Below are positions 1-8,300 of a DNA stretch of 23,747 nt, piece after piece. The stretch spans positions 1-23,747 of the forward strand of contig CAZJPV010000041.1 of NCBI GenBank assembly GCA_964547985.1. The letters are read 5' to 3'. A model generated the notes under the pieces. The model had not been told where the DNA came from, made no database searches, and saw only the letters and a list, made by a program, of their open reading frames with translations. Source of the stretch: JAPLJU01 sp964547985 (GTDB lineage Bacteria > Desulfobacterota > Syntrophia > Syntrophales > UBA2192). Each line of letters begins with the position of its first letter. Within the stretch, counting starts at the first letter, position 1. Made by a program: the position numbers and the translations under genes.

Positions 1-3
1 GAA

Positions 4-1248
4 TCAGCCGGATAGATACCGGGGAGCCGATGCCGTCTCAAAGGACCGGTCGAGGAACTGGACGGTGACCTCGTCACCCGCGAGCAGCGACGTCACGTCC
101 TCGGGAAGGACGATCAAGCCGTTTGCCATGACCATGGATTTCAGGATCCCCGAGCCTTGCTCACCCGTCGTGGAGGCGTAGTACTTCCCTTCCTTCCACT
201 CCACGACGGCGCGCAGGAAATGCCTGAAGCCGGCCTTTTTTTGAAGGCCCTCCTTCAGGACGGCCTTCACGACCGGGCGGAAGAGGTTCGTGCAGCCCGA
301 CATCCTGAGGATGGCCGGACGGACAAACTCCTCGAAGGAGACCATGACGGAAACGGGGTTTCCCGGAAGCCCGAAGACCGGCACACCCCCAATGGTCCCG
401 AAGGCAAGGGGCCTTCCCGGCCGCATGGCGACCTTCCAGAACCGCATCGCGCCCAGCTCCCCCAAGACATCCTTGACGAGGTCATAGTCGCCCACTGAGA
501 CGCCACCGGAGGTGACGATGAGATCGGCGCCCCTGGCCGCCTCGAATTTAGATACGAGATCCTCGCGCGTGTCGCGGGCGATGCCGAGCCGAAGCGGCAG
601 GGCACCGCACTCGGCCACCTGGGCGGCAAGCGAGTAGCTGTTTGAGTTCATGATCTTCCCGGGGGCAAGCTTTCCGCCGATGTCCACCAGCTCATCGCCC
701 GTGGAGAGGATGGCCACCCTCGGCCGCCCGTAAACGGCCACGTCGGGGCGGTTGAGCGCGGCGAGCATGCCGATCTCTGCCGGACGGATGACCTTCCCTT
801 TCGGGATGACGAGCTCGCCCTTCTTCACATCCTCGCCGGCCGGCCGGATGTCGAGCCCCTTCTTCGCAGGGACAAAAACCCGGACGCGGTCCCCGTCCTT
901 GTCCGTGTCCTCCACGCGTGTGACGGCATCGGCCCCCGCAGGGATCGGGGCGCCCGTCATGATCCGTATGGCCTGTCCGGGGCCGATCGTCTTGGTCGAG
1001 ACCCTTCCCGCCTGGATGTCGTCGATAACGGTGAGAACGACGGGTTTTACACGTGTGGCCCCCAGGGTATCGACGAACCTCAGGGCATAGCCGTCCATGG
1101 CCGAATTGAGAAGCGGCGGGATGTCCAAGTCAGAGTTGATATCCTCCCCCAGGACGCGATTGAGGGCCTCCAGGATTGTGACTTTTTCGAACGGCAGAGG
1201 ATTGATGACTCCCAGGACCTGCTCCAGGGCCTTATCGACACTGATCAT
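4..1248 (-). CDS. moeA: Molybdopterin molybdenumtransferase MoeA
   Basis: This complete 414-residue protein inserts molybdate into adenylated molybdopterin, the last step of molybdenum cofactor synthesis in the cytoplasm. Family hallmarks are visible: MDGYA at residues 51-55, STGDEL at 182-187, the MoCF-fold motif TSGGVSVGDYD at 246-256, MRPGRP at 275-280 and LPGNPVS at 294-300. Length fits single-domain bacterial MoeA (about 400-410). It lies 127 nt downstream of cydB on the same strand and may be read through from the cyd genes, although nothing functional links them. A weak GA-rich stretch precedes the ATG. An archaeal-type tungsten-specific MoeA paralogue cannot be excluded from sequence alone. 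Confidence 0.95.
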   Translation of the reverse strand: MISVDKALEQVLGVINPLPFEKVTILEALNRVLGEDINSDLDIPPLLNSAMDGYALRFVDTLGATRVKPVVLTVIDDIQAGRVSTKTIGPGQAIRIMTGAPIPAGADAVTRVEDTDKDGDRVRVFVPAKKGLDIRPAGEDVKKGELVIPKGKVIRPAEIGMLAALNRPDVAVYGRPRVAILSTGDELVDIGGKLAPGKIMNSNSYSLAAQVAECGALPLRLGIARDTREDLVSKFEAARGADLIVTSGGVSVGDYDLVKDVLGELGAMRFWKVAMRPGRPLAFGTIGGVPVFGLPGNPVSVMVSFEEFVRPAILRMSGCTNLFRPVVKAVLKEGLQKKAGFRHFLRAVVEWKEGKYYASTTGEQGSGILKSMVMANGLIVLPEDVTSLLAGDEVTVQFLDRSFETASAPRYLSG

Positions 1249-1366
1249 ACGCCTTCATCCCTACAGATGGTGAGATTTTTGCCCGCGCGACCAACACGTC
1301 GGTGGAGTGGACCGCCGTTAAACTGCCCTCCGGCAGAAAGACAGACTTTTCAATGTATTCAACCAT
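1232..1366 (-). CDS. Possible small ORF between cydB and moeA (44 aa)
   Basis: An ATG at 1366 opens a 44-codon frame that fills the cydB-moeA gap and ends with TAA at 1232-1234, overlapping the moeA start by 17 nt in another frame. The product begins MVEYIEKSVFLPEG and ends KAYDQCR. It has no hydrophobic segment, so it is not a CydX-type oxidase subunit. A purine-rich AAGAGG lies just upstream at poor distance. I do not recognise it. The stop-in-start overlap would allow translational coupling to moeA, but a chance ORF is at least as likely. Confidence 0.2.
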   Translation of the reverse strand: MVEYIEKSVFLPEGSLTAVHSTDVLVARAKISPSVGMKAYDQCR

Positions 1367-1375
1367 GCATGCCTC

Positions 1376-2398
1376 TTAATACCCGTTGCCTGGTGTTTCG
1401 CCTGTTACAACGCCATGACGGAATACACGGTAAACCCAGACCTGGTAGGCGATCACGAGGGGGACAAAAGTCAATGCCACGACGGTCATGATTCGCAGGG
1501 TGTAAATGCTGGAGGAAGAGTTGAAGGCCGTCAGGCTGAACGCCGGATCAAGGCTCGACGGGATCAAGTTCGGGTAGAGGCCGACAATCCCCGTCAACGT
1601 GACCATCACAATGGTGACGCAGGACGCAAGGAAAGCCTTGAAGGCATCCGTTTTCGCCAGAAAGACCCTTGTGGCGACAAGGCCGCAGACGGCGGCAGCA
1701 GGCACGACGAACCAGAGAGGGTTTCGCAGGAAGTTGTCATAGAGCCGTGTCGCAAAGGCGGTGTAAATCAAAAAAAGGACGGCGACAATCGCAAGGGCCC
1801 GCCACGCCTGTGCGGCCATTAACCCCGATCTTTTGCTCAAGTCGCCCCCGGTCCTAAAGGCAAGCCACAGTCCCCCGTGGACGGAGAAAAGAAGGACAAA
1901 AAGGGCACCCGTCAAAAGCCCGTAGGGGTTCAGGAGCGAAAGGAGGTTTCCGTGATAGCCCCGGGCATCCATGGGGAGACCCTGAAAGATGTTGCCGAAA
2001 GCGACCCCGAAGAGTAGCGCAGGGACAAAACTTCCGACGAAGATGGCCGCATCCCAGCCCTTTTTCCAGCCGGTGTTCTTAAGCTTTCCGCGAAACTCGA
2101 GCGAGACCCCCCGGATGATGAGCCCGAAGAGGATGATCAGGAGGGCTGAATAGAGGTAGCTGAACATGAGCGCGTAGGTGGTGGGAAAGGCCGCGAAGGT
2201 GGCGCCTCCCGCCGTGATCAGCCAGACCTCGTTGCCGTCCCAGACGGGACCGATGCTGTGGATGATTGTTCGTTTCTCATTGTCGTCCTTCCCCAGGAGA
2301 TTGTAGAGCATCCCCACGCCGAGGTCGAAGCCGTCGGTCATGAAATAGGCAGTCCAGAGAATTCCCCACAGCACAAACCAGATGATCTGATATTCCAT
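1376..2398 (-). CDS. cydB: Cytochrome bd quinol oxidase subunit II (CydB)
   Basis: This 340-residue polytopic membrane protein pairs with CydA in the cytoplasmic membrane oxidase that reduces O2 to water with quinol electrons. The N-terminal block is typical: WGILWTAYFMTDGFDLGVG near residues 11-29, then GPVWDGNEVWLITAGGA near 51-67, followed by about eight hydrophobic segments. It is somewhat shorter than E. coli CydB (379). The start has an excellent Shine-Dalgarno (AAGGAGG, about 6 nt upstream) that partly overlaps the TAA stop of cydA. The two genes are 11 nt apart and surely co-transcribed. In an otherwise anaerobe-like genome, such an oxidase usually serves oxygen scavenging or microaerobic respiration; that is inference. 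Confidence 0.96.
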   Translation of the reverse strand: MEYQIIWFVLWGILWTAYFMTDGFDLGVGMLYNLLGKDDNEKRTIIHSIGPVWDGNEVWLITAGGATFAAFPTTYALMFSYLYSALLIILFGLIIRGVSLEFRGKLKNTGWKKGWDAAIFVGSFVPALLFGVAFGNIFQGLPMDARGYHGNLLSLLNPYGLLTGALFVLLFSVHGGLWLAFRTGGDLSKRSGLMAAQAWRALAIVAVLFLIYTAFATRLYDNFLRNPLWFVVPAAAVCGLVATRVFLAKTDAFKAFLASCVTIVMVTLTGIVGLYPNLIPSSLDPAFSLTAFNSSSSIYTLRIMTVVALTFVPLVIAYQVWVYRVFRHGVVTGETPGNGY

Positions 2399-2409
2399 GT
2401 CAAGCCTCC

Positions 2410-3735
2410 TTAATATACCGTGCCCGTTTCCTCAGGCCCCTTCCGGGCGAACTTGGCCAGGAGGTAGATGTCCAGGATGCCGAGAAAGCTGTAGAAAATA
2501 CCGAACCCGATGAGCGAGGTCATGACCTGCGAGGGCTCGAGGTTTTTTGACACCGCGTCGGATGTCCGAAGCACCCCGTAGACGATCCAGGGCTGGCGAC
2601 CCATCTCCGCCACGATCCACCCCAGCTGTGCCGCGATGTAGGGAAGCGGGATGGAGTAGAGCATGATCCGGAGAAAGAGCGGGTATGACTCCAGACGGTC
2701 CTTCCTCGCGAGGTACCAGGCAGCGAGGGAGAGTCCGATAAAAAGGAATCCCAGCCCCACCATGGTCCTGAAACTGACGAAGACCTCCATGACGGGCGGC
2801 CGATCCTTCTTTGGAAATTCCTTGAGCCCCTTGACCTCGGCGTCCCAGTCCTTGTAGGCCAGGAAACTCACCATCTTGGGGATCCCGAGCGCCTCGACGG
2901 CGTTCCGCTCATTTTTCGTATCCGGGATCAGAATCATGTAGAAGGGAACGGCTTTCTGCGTGTCCCATAGGGCCTCCATGGCAGCCAGTTTCGCTGGCTG
3001 GACCCTCCCGGCCTCGGCGCCGTGGAAATCACCGATGACAACGACAAGGACAGCGCTCGCCAGGGCGAAGGTCGCGGCCATTTTGAAGGAGCGCTTGAAG
3101 AAGGCCACGTGCTGTTTGCGGAGGATATGGTAGGCAGAAATCCCCAGGACAAAAAAGGCCCCCACGACATACCCCGCGGTGATCGTGTGGCCGAATTTCA
3201 GCCACCCGTAACTGCTCGTCAGTACAGCCCAGAAATCAATCATCTCCGCGCGGCCGTTTCGGATCACGTAACCCACAGGATGCTGCATCCACCCGTTGGC
3301 GATCAGGATCCAGAGTGCCGAGAGGCTCCCCGCGATGGCCACGATCCAGATAGAGAGACAGTGGACCTTCTTGGAGACCCGGTCCCAGCCGAAAATCCAG
3401 ACACCGATAAAGACGGATTCCAGGAAAAAGGCCACCGTGGCCTCGATGGCCAGGGGCACCCCGAAGATATCCCCCACGTATTTTGAGTATTCCGCCCAGT
3501 TCATCCCGAACTGGAACTCCAGGGTGATGCCGGTCACAACGCCGATGACGAAGTTGATCAGGAAAAGTTTCCCCCAGAACTTTGTCATCCGGAGATAGAG
3601 TTCATCGCCGGTCCTGACATAGAGCGTCTCCATCCAGGCGACAAGCAGGGAAAGACCGAGGGTGAGGGGGACAAAAATGAAGTGAAAACCTGCCGTCATA
3701 GCGAACTGAAGCCTGCTGAGGGTCACGGTATCCAT
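2410..3735 (-). CDS. cydA: Cytochrome bd quinol oxidase subunit I (CydA)
   Basis: This is the heme-bearing, quinol-oxidising subunit, 441 residues from the chosen ATG. Expected ligands are present: H18 (heme b595/d side), H183 and M325 (heme b558), E98 and E106 in the IEATVAFFLES helix, and GRQPW at 379-383. K249 and E254 in QPAKLAAME match the quinol-site Lys and Glu of E. coli. It is about 80 residues shorter than E. coli CydA, so it is the short Q-loop type. I chose the ATG at 3735 because AGGAGA lies 5 nt upstream and the product then begins MDTVTLSRLQFA like the family. The open frame runs 14 codons further upstream only because it enters the intergenic region. Confidence 0.97.
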   Translation of the reverse strand: MDTVTLSRLQFAMTAGFHFIFVPLTLGLSLLVAWMETLYVRTGDELYLRMTKFWGKLFLINFVIGVVTGITLEFQFGMNWAEYSKYVGDIFGVPLAIEATVAFFLESVFIGVWIFGWDRVSKKVHCLSIWIVAIAGSLSALWILIANGWMQHPVGYVIRNGRAEMIDFWAVLTSSYGWLKFGHTITAGYVVGAFFVLGISAYHILRKQHVAFFKRSFKMAATFALASAVLVVVIGDFHGAEAGRVQPAKLAAMEALWDTQKAVPFYMILIPDTKNERNAVEALGIPKMVSFLAYKDWDAEVKGLKEFPKKDRPPVMEVFVSFRTMVGLGFLFIGLSLAAWYLARKDRLESYPLFLRIMLYSIPLPYIAAQLGWIVAEMGRQPWIVYGVLRTSDAVSKNLEPSQVMTSLIGFGIFYSFLGILDIYLLAKFARKGPEETGTVY

Positions 3736-3740
3736 CGGAT

Positions 3741-3746
3741 TCTCCT
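3741..3746 (-). promoter_or_regulatory. Ribosome binding site deciding the cydA start
   Basis: On the minus strand this reads AGGAGA, 5 nt before the ATG at 3735. No comparable site precedes the upstream candidate start at 3777, so the shorter product is preferred. Confidence 0.75.
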
Positions 3747-3778
3747 GTGCAGAGGCTGCCGACAGGGGCGCAGCCAAT

Positions 3779-3822
3779 TTTGAATTGTAAATATTGAATT
3801 ACGAATGTTGAACTTCGAATTA
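3779..3822. repeat. Degenerate heptamer tract, TTTGAAT type
   Basis: GAA or AAA anchors occur at 3782, 3789, 3796, 3803, 3810 and 3817, exactly 7 nt apart. Five of the six units contain GAAT or GAAC. The tract lies in the likely leader or promoter region of cydA. Confidence 0.75.
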
Positions 3823-3909
3823 AGTCTGACTATCGATAATCCAGTAATGCAACACCGTGCGCGATCGACCCCGGACCCGTAGCCTCAACAAGCGAAGCAG
3901 GAAAAAAAC

Positions 3910-3954
3910 ATGGCTTCGGATGTTTTCAGCAAACTTTCAGGGGTGCGGGATTGA
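3910..3954 (+). CDS. Possible 14-codon leader ORF
   Basis: ATG at 3910 is preceded by GCAGGA 7 nt upstream and encodes MASDVFSKLSGVRD, with its stop 3 nt before the strong inverted repeat at 3958-3990. The arrangement looks like a leader peptide plus hairpin. However, the best nadA promoter lies downstream of it, the hairpin lacks a T-tract, and the ORF is short enough to be chance. Confidence 0.12.
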   Translation: MASDVFSKLSGVRD

Positions 3955-3957
3955 GTA

Positions 3958-3990
3958 CCCCCTCGGAACAGACACCGGTTTCCGAGGGGG
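3958..3990. repeat. Perfect 11-bp inverted repeat between cydA and nadA
   Basis: CCCCCTCGGAA at 3958-3968 and its exact reverse complement at 3980-3990 are separated by 11 nt. There is no T-run after either arm, so it is not a normal intrinsic terminator. It could be an RNA hairpin in a leader or an operator for a dimeric regulator of the divergent genes. Confidence 0.7.
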
Positions 3991-4075
3991 CCGCGATTAT
4001 ATACGAGATTGCCCCCCATCACAACATAAATGAGGAATTTTTATCCCTGACATGGGCCCATAACCCCTTTTGCCC

Positions 4076-4104
4076 TTGAATAAATGGAACCTATGGCATA
4101 TATT
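4076..4104 (+). promoter_or_regulatory. Predicted sigma70-type promoter of nadA
   Basis: A -35 box TTGAAT (4076-4081) and a -10 box TATATT (4099-4104) are separated by exactly 17 nt. They match the consensus at 4 of 6 and 5 of 6 positions. Transcription would start near 4111, giving a leader of about 275 nt that contains three heptamer tracts. A 10-bp palindrome at 4052-4061 lies just upstream and might be an operator. Confidence 0.5.
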
Positions 4105-4114
4105 TAACAAATTA

Positions 4115-4227
4115 GGCATAAGGCGTTGGGCATTAGGCAAAAGGTACCGGCGTAAGGCTAAGGGCAAAGGATCGAAAATAGGCGTAAGGCATCGGGGTAA
4201 AGACTAAAAAAAGGCAAGGCGAAAGGC
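4115..4227. repeat. Degenerate heptamer tract, AGGCGTA type
   Basis: GG anchors fall at 4115, 4122, 4129, 4136 and 4143. After a 1-nt slip they continue at 4149, 4156 and 4163, then 4181, 4188 and 4195, with a last pair at 4218 and 4225. Units vary around AGGCATA, AGGCGTT and AGGCAAA. The tract begins at the predicted transcription start of nadA. Confidence 0.75.
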
Positions 4228-4237
4228 CTTCACCAAT

Positions 4238-4258
4238 TTTGAGTTATGAGCTATGAAT
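4238..4258. repeat. Short heptamer tract, TTTGAGT/TATGAAT type
   Basis: Three units carry GAG or GAA at 4241, 4248 and 4255, exactly 7 nt apart. This is the same unit family as the tracts at 3779, 19728 and 23324. Confidence 0.6.
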
Positions 4259-4308
4259 TAATTAATCTTTCACACCACTCAGGCCTGTGGCCCGCAGGAC
4301 CAGATTTT

Positions 4309-4339
4309 GGGTATCGGGCTTAGGGTTCAGAGTCCGGGG
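4309..4339. repeat. Heptamer tract, GGGTTTC type, running into the nadA start region
   Basis: G-rich anchors lie at 4309, 4316, 4323, 4330 and 4337, every 7 nt. Read as protein in the nadA frame, this gives the GLGFRVRG-like string at the front of the overlong open frame, so that extension is repeat sequence and not NadA. Confidence 0.65.
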
Positions 4340-4385
4340 CGCAAGGGAGCATGGCCCCGAAGCAAGAAGACAGGGTGCTCAAGAG

Positions 4386-5303
4386 ATGTGCAATAGCACG
4401 CAGGTGACTCAGGAGGAAATCAAGCATCTTCTCCGGCAGAAGAACGCGATACTTCTCGCCCACTACTACCAGCGCGACGAGATTCAGGATATTGCTGACT
4501 TCCTGGGGGATTCGCTCGCCCTCAGCATGAGCGCGGCGAAGACGAGGGCGGATGTCATCGTCTTCGCGGGGGTGCACTTCATGGCGGAAAGCGCCGCCAT
4601 TCTCTGCCCGGAAAAGACGGTGCTCCTGCCGCGGCTCGAGGCGGGGTGTCCCCTCGCGGATACGATTACCGCCGAAGAACTGGAGACGGCCCGCAAGCAA
4701 TACCCGGATGCCGCCGTGGTTACCTACATCAACTCCTCGGCGGCCGTGAAGGCGAAAAGTGACATCATCTGCACCTCGGCGAATGCCGTCCGGGTGGTCA
4801 ACTCTCTCAAGGATGCGAAGCGGGTTCTCATGGTCCCCGACGGGAACCTCGCCCGCTACACGGCCCGTTTCACCGACAAAGAAATCATCCCCTGGAGGGG
4901 TTTCTGCCCCGTTCACCACTACGTCACACCGGACGAGGTGAAGGCGGTGAAGGCACGACATCCCGGCGCGAAGTTCGCCGCCCACCCGGAGTGCACGGAG
5001 GAAGTGCTGGCGCTTGCCGACTTCATCGGCAGCACAACGGGGATCATCCGCTATGCCCGCGAGACGGACGCGAAGGCGGTCATCATCGGGACGGAAAGGG
5101 GTGTGATGTACCAGCTCCGGATGCAGAACCCGAATAAGACATTCATCCTCGCCTCGGAGAGACTTTTCTGTGAAACCATGCGATCCATCACCCTCGAGGA
5201 TGTCTGCGACGCCCTCGAGGAGATGAAGCACATCATCACGGTGCCCGCGGGAATCGCCGCGCCCGCGAAGAAGGCCCTGGACCGCATGCTCGAGATTTCA
5301 TGA
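4386..5303 (+). CDS. nadA: Quinolinate synthase NadA
   Basis: NadA condenses iminoaspartate with dihydroxyacetone phosphate to quinolinate in de novo NAD synthesis, using a [4Fe-4S] cluster with three protein ligands. From the ATG at 4386 the protein has 305 residues, the usual size of the short NadA class. It opens with the conserved HYYQRDEIQDIADFLGDSL (residues 26-44). Likely cluster cysteines are C88 (AGCPLAD), C174 (GFCPVHHYV) and C262 (FCETM), spaced as in the family. The frame is open to a GTG at 4287, but those 33 codons are repeat-derived, so I reject them. The ribosome binding site at 4386 is weak. The stop lies 3 nt before the mfd open frame. NadB is not in this window. Confidence 0.95.
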   Translation: MCNSTQVTQEEIKHLLRQKNAILLAHYYQRDEIQDIADFLGDSLALSMSAAKTRADVIVFAGVHFMAESAAILCPEKTVLLPRLEAGCPLADTITAEELETARKQYPDAAVVTYINSSAAVKAKSDIICTSANAVRVVNSLKDAKRVLMVPDGNLARYTARFTDKEIIPWRGFCPVHHYVTPDEVKAVKARHPGAKFAAHPECTEEVLALADFIGSTTGIIRYARETDAKAVIIGTERGVMYQLRMQNPNKTFILASERLFCETMRSITLEDVCDALEEMKHIITVPAGIAAPAKKALDRMLEIS

Positions 5304-5306
5304 TTT

Positions 5307-8300
5307 TTGACAAGGAGATGTTTTCTACATCCGGTGAATAAAGAAAGAGAGCTCGAACATATCCTCACGGACCCGGCCTTCCGCGAGGTCCACGACCGGA
5401 TTCGAAAGGGCGAGGACCACGTGAAGCTCGGCGGACTCCGAGGCTCTTCAAGATCCCTCCTCCTCTGCATTCTCTCGAAGGTCCTCGAAAGGACCCTGCT
5501 CATCGTCTCCCCGACCTCCGAGGAGGCAGTTGATCTCTATCGCGACATCGCCTTCTTCTGCGGAAACGGGACGACACTCTTCCCCGCCTGGGACTTTCTC
5601 GCCGCCGACGTCCTGGCACCACGAAGGGAGGTGGAGCTCCGCCGTGCGGAGGCCCTCTACAGGCTGTCGGCCGGGGAGCCCGCCATTATCGTGGCGCCCC
5701 TGGCCGCGCTACTCCAGAAGGTCGTCCCGAAGGACATCTTTTCATCCTATGTGGAGAAGATCTCCCTCGGCGACACGCTGGATCGAGACCACATCGCCGA
5801 AAAGCTCGTCTCCGGCGGCTACAGGCGCATCCCTCTCGTGGAGGCCGAGGGGGAGTTCAGCATCCGGGGCAACGTCATCGATGTATACCCGCCCGGCGCC
5901 TTAAGACCCTACAGAATGCTCTTCACCGGCGACGATATCGAGTCGATCCGCGAGTTCGATGCGGAATCCCAGCGATCGGGCCGGGAGATCGACGAATTCA
6001 CACTTTACCCGGCGAGGGAACTCATCCTCACGGCCGATGCCCGGGCACGCGCATTGAGGAACCTGAGAAACCGGGCGAACGAACTCGACCTTCCCCGCGC
6101 GGTCCGGGATTACCTGACGGAGATGATCTCGGAGAACCTCGACTACCCGGTGAACCCCCAGCTTCTTCCTCTATACTATGCGGACGATGAGGGGTCGGGG
6201 GGCCTCGAGCCCGTATCCGGACACCTCGGGCCCTCGTGCATCGTCGTCTACGACGATACCCTTTCGCTCAGGCGTGCAGCGGAAAAGCTCGAAGAGGAGG
6301 CGGACCGCTTCATCGAGCGCGCGAAGAACGAGGAGAAGTATTACCTTGATAAAAAAATCTTCCATGTGGAGACGGACGGTCTCTTCACGAGCGGCGTTTG
6401 CCAGCGCATCAGCATCGAGGGGCTCGAGCTCGACACGGCCGCCTCCCAGGGGACGGCCGTTCGGTTCCGGACGGAGACGGATATCGGGATCCGGTTGGAC
6501 AGGGCCGCACCGTTGAGCAAAGAGGAGAGTATCCTCGCACCGACGGCCGAAAAAATCCGCGGCTGGGTCGGCGAGGGAAATCTCGTCGCGTTCCTGTGCG
6601 CCGGCGAGGAGGACGTCCACCGGATGAGTCACCTTTTGGAGGCCTACGGGCTGCCCCTCGTGCCGGGAAGCGGCTCCTTCATCGATGACCTCTCGAGGCA
6701 TGGCGGGCGAGGCGCGCTCGTCCTGAGGGAAGGCCGGGTCGGCCAGGGATTCTCCTTTCCGGGGTTGAAGCTCGTCATCTTCAGCGAGGAGGAGATCTTC
6801 GGGAAAAAGACGAAACAGCGAAGACCCAGGCCGGCGCGGGAGGGCTACTTTCTCCGATCCTTCGGCGAGCTTAAAGAGGGCGACTTCGTCGTCCACACGG
6901 ATCACGGCATCGGCATGTACCAGGGGCTTAAGCGGCTGGCCGTCGGAAATATCGAAAATGACTTCCTCCTCCTCGAGTACCAGGAGGGCGACCGCCTCTA
7001 CATCCCCGTGCACCGCCTCGACATGATCCAGCGCTACATCGGGCCCGACGGCCACGTCCCGAAGATCGACCGGTTGGGCGGGACGTCCTGGGAAACCGCG
7101 AAGAAACGTGTGAAGAAAGCTGTCAACGAAATCGCCGAGGAGCTTGTCTCCCTTTACGCCGCGCGCGGGGTTTTGGAAGGCCACGCCTACGGGCCGCTCG
7201 ACCGTTACTACGAGGAATTCGCATCGGCCTTCGAGTACGAGGAAACCCCGGACCAGGCCAGGGCCATCGAGGACGTCCAATTCGACATGGGCTCCCCCAA
7301 ACCCATGGACCGGCTCATCTGTGGAGATGCGGGATTCGGTAAGACGGAGGTGGCCATCCGGGCCGCCTTCCGAACCGCCATGGAAGGAAAGCAGGTGGCG
7401 ATGCTTGTCCCCACAACGATCCTCGCGGAACAGCACTACCAGACCTTCTCCAAAAGACTGGCCCGGCACCCCGTGCGCGTGGAGGTCCTGAGCCGCTTCA
7501 GGACGCGGGAACAGCAGAAGCGGATTGTCGAGGACATCGCGATGGGAAGCGTGGACATCGTCATCGGCACGCACCGACTCCTTCAGAAGGATGTGATCTT
7601 CAAGGACCTTGGGCTCGTGATCATCGACGAGGAACAGCGCTTCGGCGTCTCCCACAAAGAGAAGCTCAAGAAGCTCCGCACGCTCGTGGACGTACTCACC
7701 CTAACGGCCACCCCCATCCCGAGGACGCTCCAGCTGTCGCTCGTGGGCATCCGGGACCTCTCCATCATCAACACGCCTCCCGAGGGAAGGCTGTCCATCA
7801 AGACCTATGTAGTTGAATTCGATGAAGGGGTCATCATCGACGCCGTCCGCGAGGAGGTCCGCCGGGGCGGCCAGGTTTTCTTCCTCCACGACCGTGTCCA
7901 CTCCATCGACCGCGTGGCCAGCATGATCCGGAAACTCGTCCCCGAATGCAGGGTCGCCGTCGCCCACGGGCAGATGAAGGCCCGGGAACTCGAGGATGTG
8001 ATGGTCAAATTCTTGCGGCGGGACTACGACGTTCTCGTGAGCACCACCATCATCGGCTCAGGCCTCGACATCCCCACGGCAAACACCATCCTCATGAACC
8101 GGGCGGACCGCTTCGGGCTTTCGCAGCTCTACCAGCTCAGGGGCCGGGTAGGACGATCAACGGAAGAGGCCCGGGCATTCCTGCTCATCCCGAAGGGGGC
8201 CCTGCTTCCAAAGGACGCCCAGAAGAGGCTCCAGATCATCAAGGAATTCACCGATCCCGGATCGGGCTTCCAGATCGCCTCCCACGACTTGGAGATCCGC

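Larger units (their letters stand above)
3736..4385. other. Long divergent intergenic region cydA / nadA
   Basis: This is the only gene-free stretch over 300 bases. From left to right it holds the cydA ribosome binding site; a TTTGAAT-type heptamer tract (3779-3822); a 14-codon ORF (3910-3954) directly followed by an 11-bp inverted repeat (3958-3990); a 10-bp palindrome ATGGGCCCAT (4052-4061); the predicted nadA promoter (4076-4104); a GGC-type heptamer tract (4115-4227); a TTTGAGT-type tract (4238-4258); and a GGG-type tract (4309-4339) running up to nadA. I found no convincing cydA promoter and no Rex-type or FNR-type site. Confidence 0.7.

Noticed and set aside
3736..3777. 14-residue N-terminal extension of CydA
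   Set aside because: AGGAGA lies next to the inner ATG and the family N-terminus begins there.
3736..4110. Rex or FNR operator for the cyd genes
   Set aside because: I found only single half-site-like words (for example TTTAACAAA near 4103) and no palindromic match.
3779..4339. CRISPR array
   Set aside because: Units are 7 nt, degenerate and contiguous. There are no constant repeats of 25-40 nt with unique spacers and no cas genes.
4287..4385. N-terminal extension of NadA from GTG 4287
   Set aside because: The extra residues translate a heptamer repeat tract and the protein from 4386 matches the family length.
4320..5231. 303-codon open frame antisense to nadA
   Set aside because: Shadow frame; nadA has clear family motifs and cluster cysteines on the plus strand.
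6171..7655. 494-codon open frame on the minus strand
   Set aside because: It is a mirror of mfd caused by GC-rich codon use. Its translation has no recognisable domain and mfd motifs occupy the other strand throughout.
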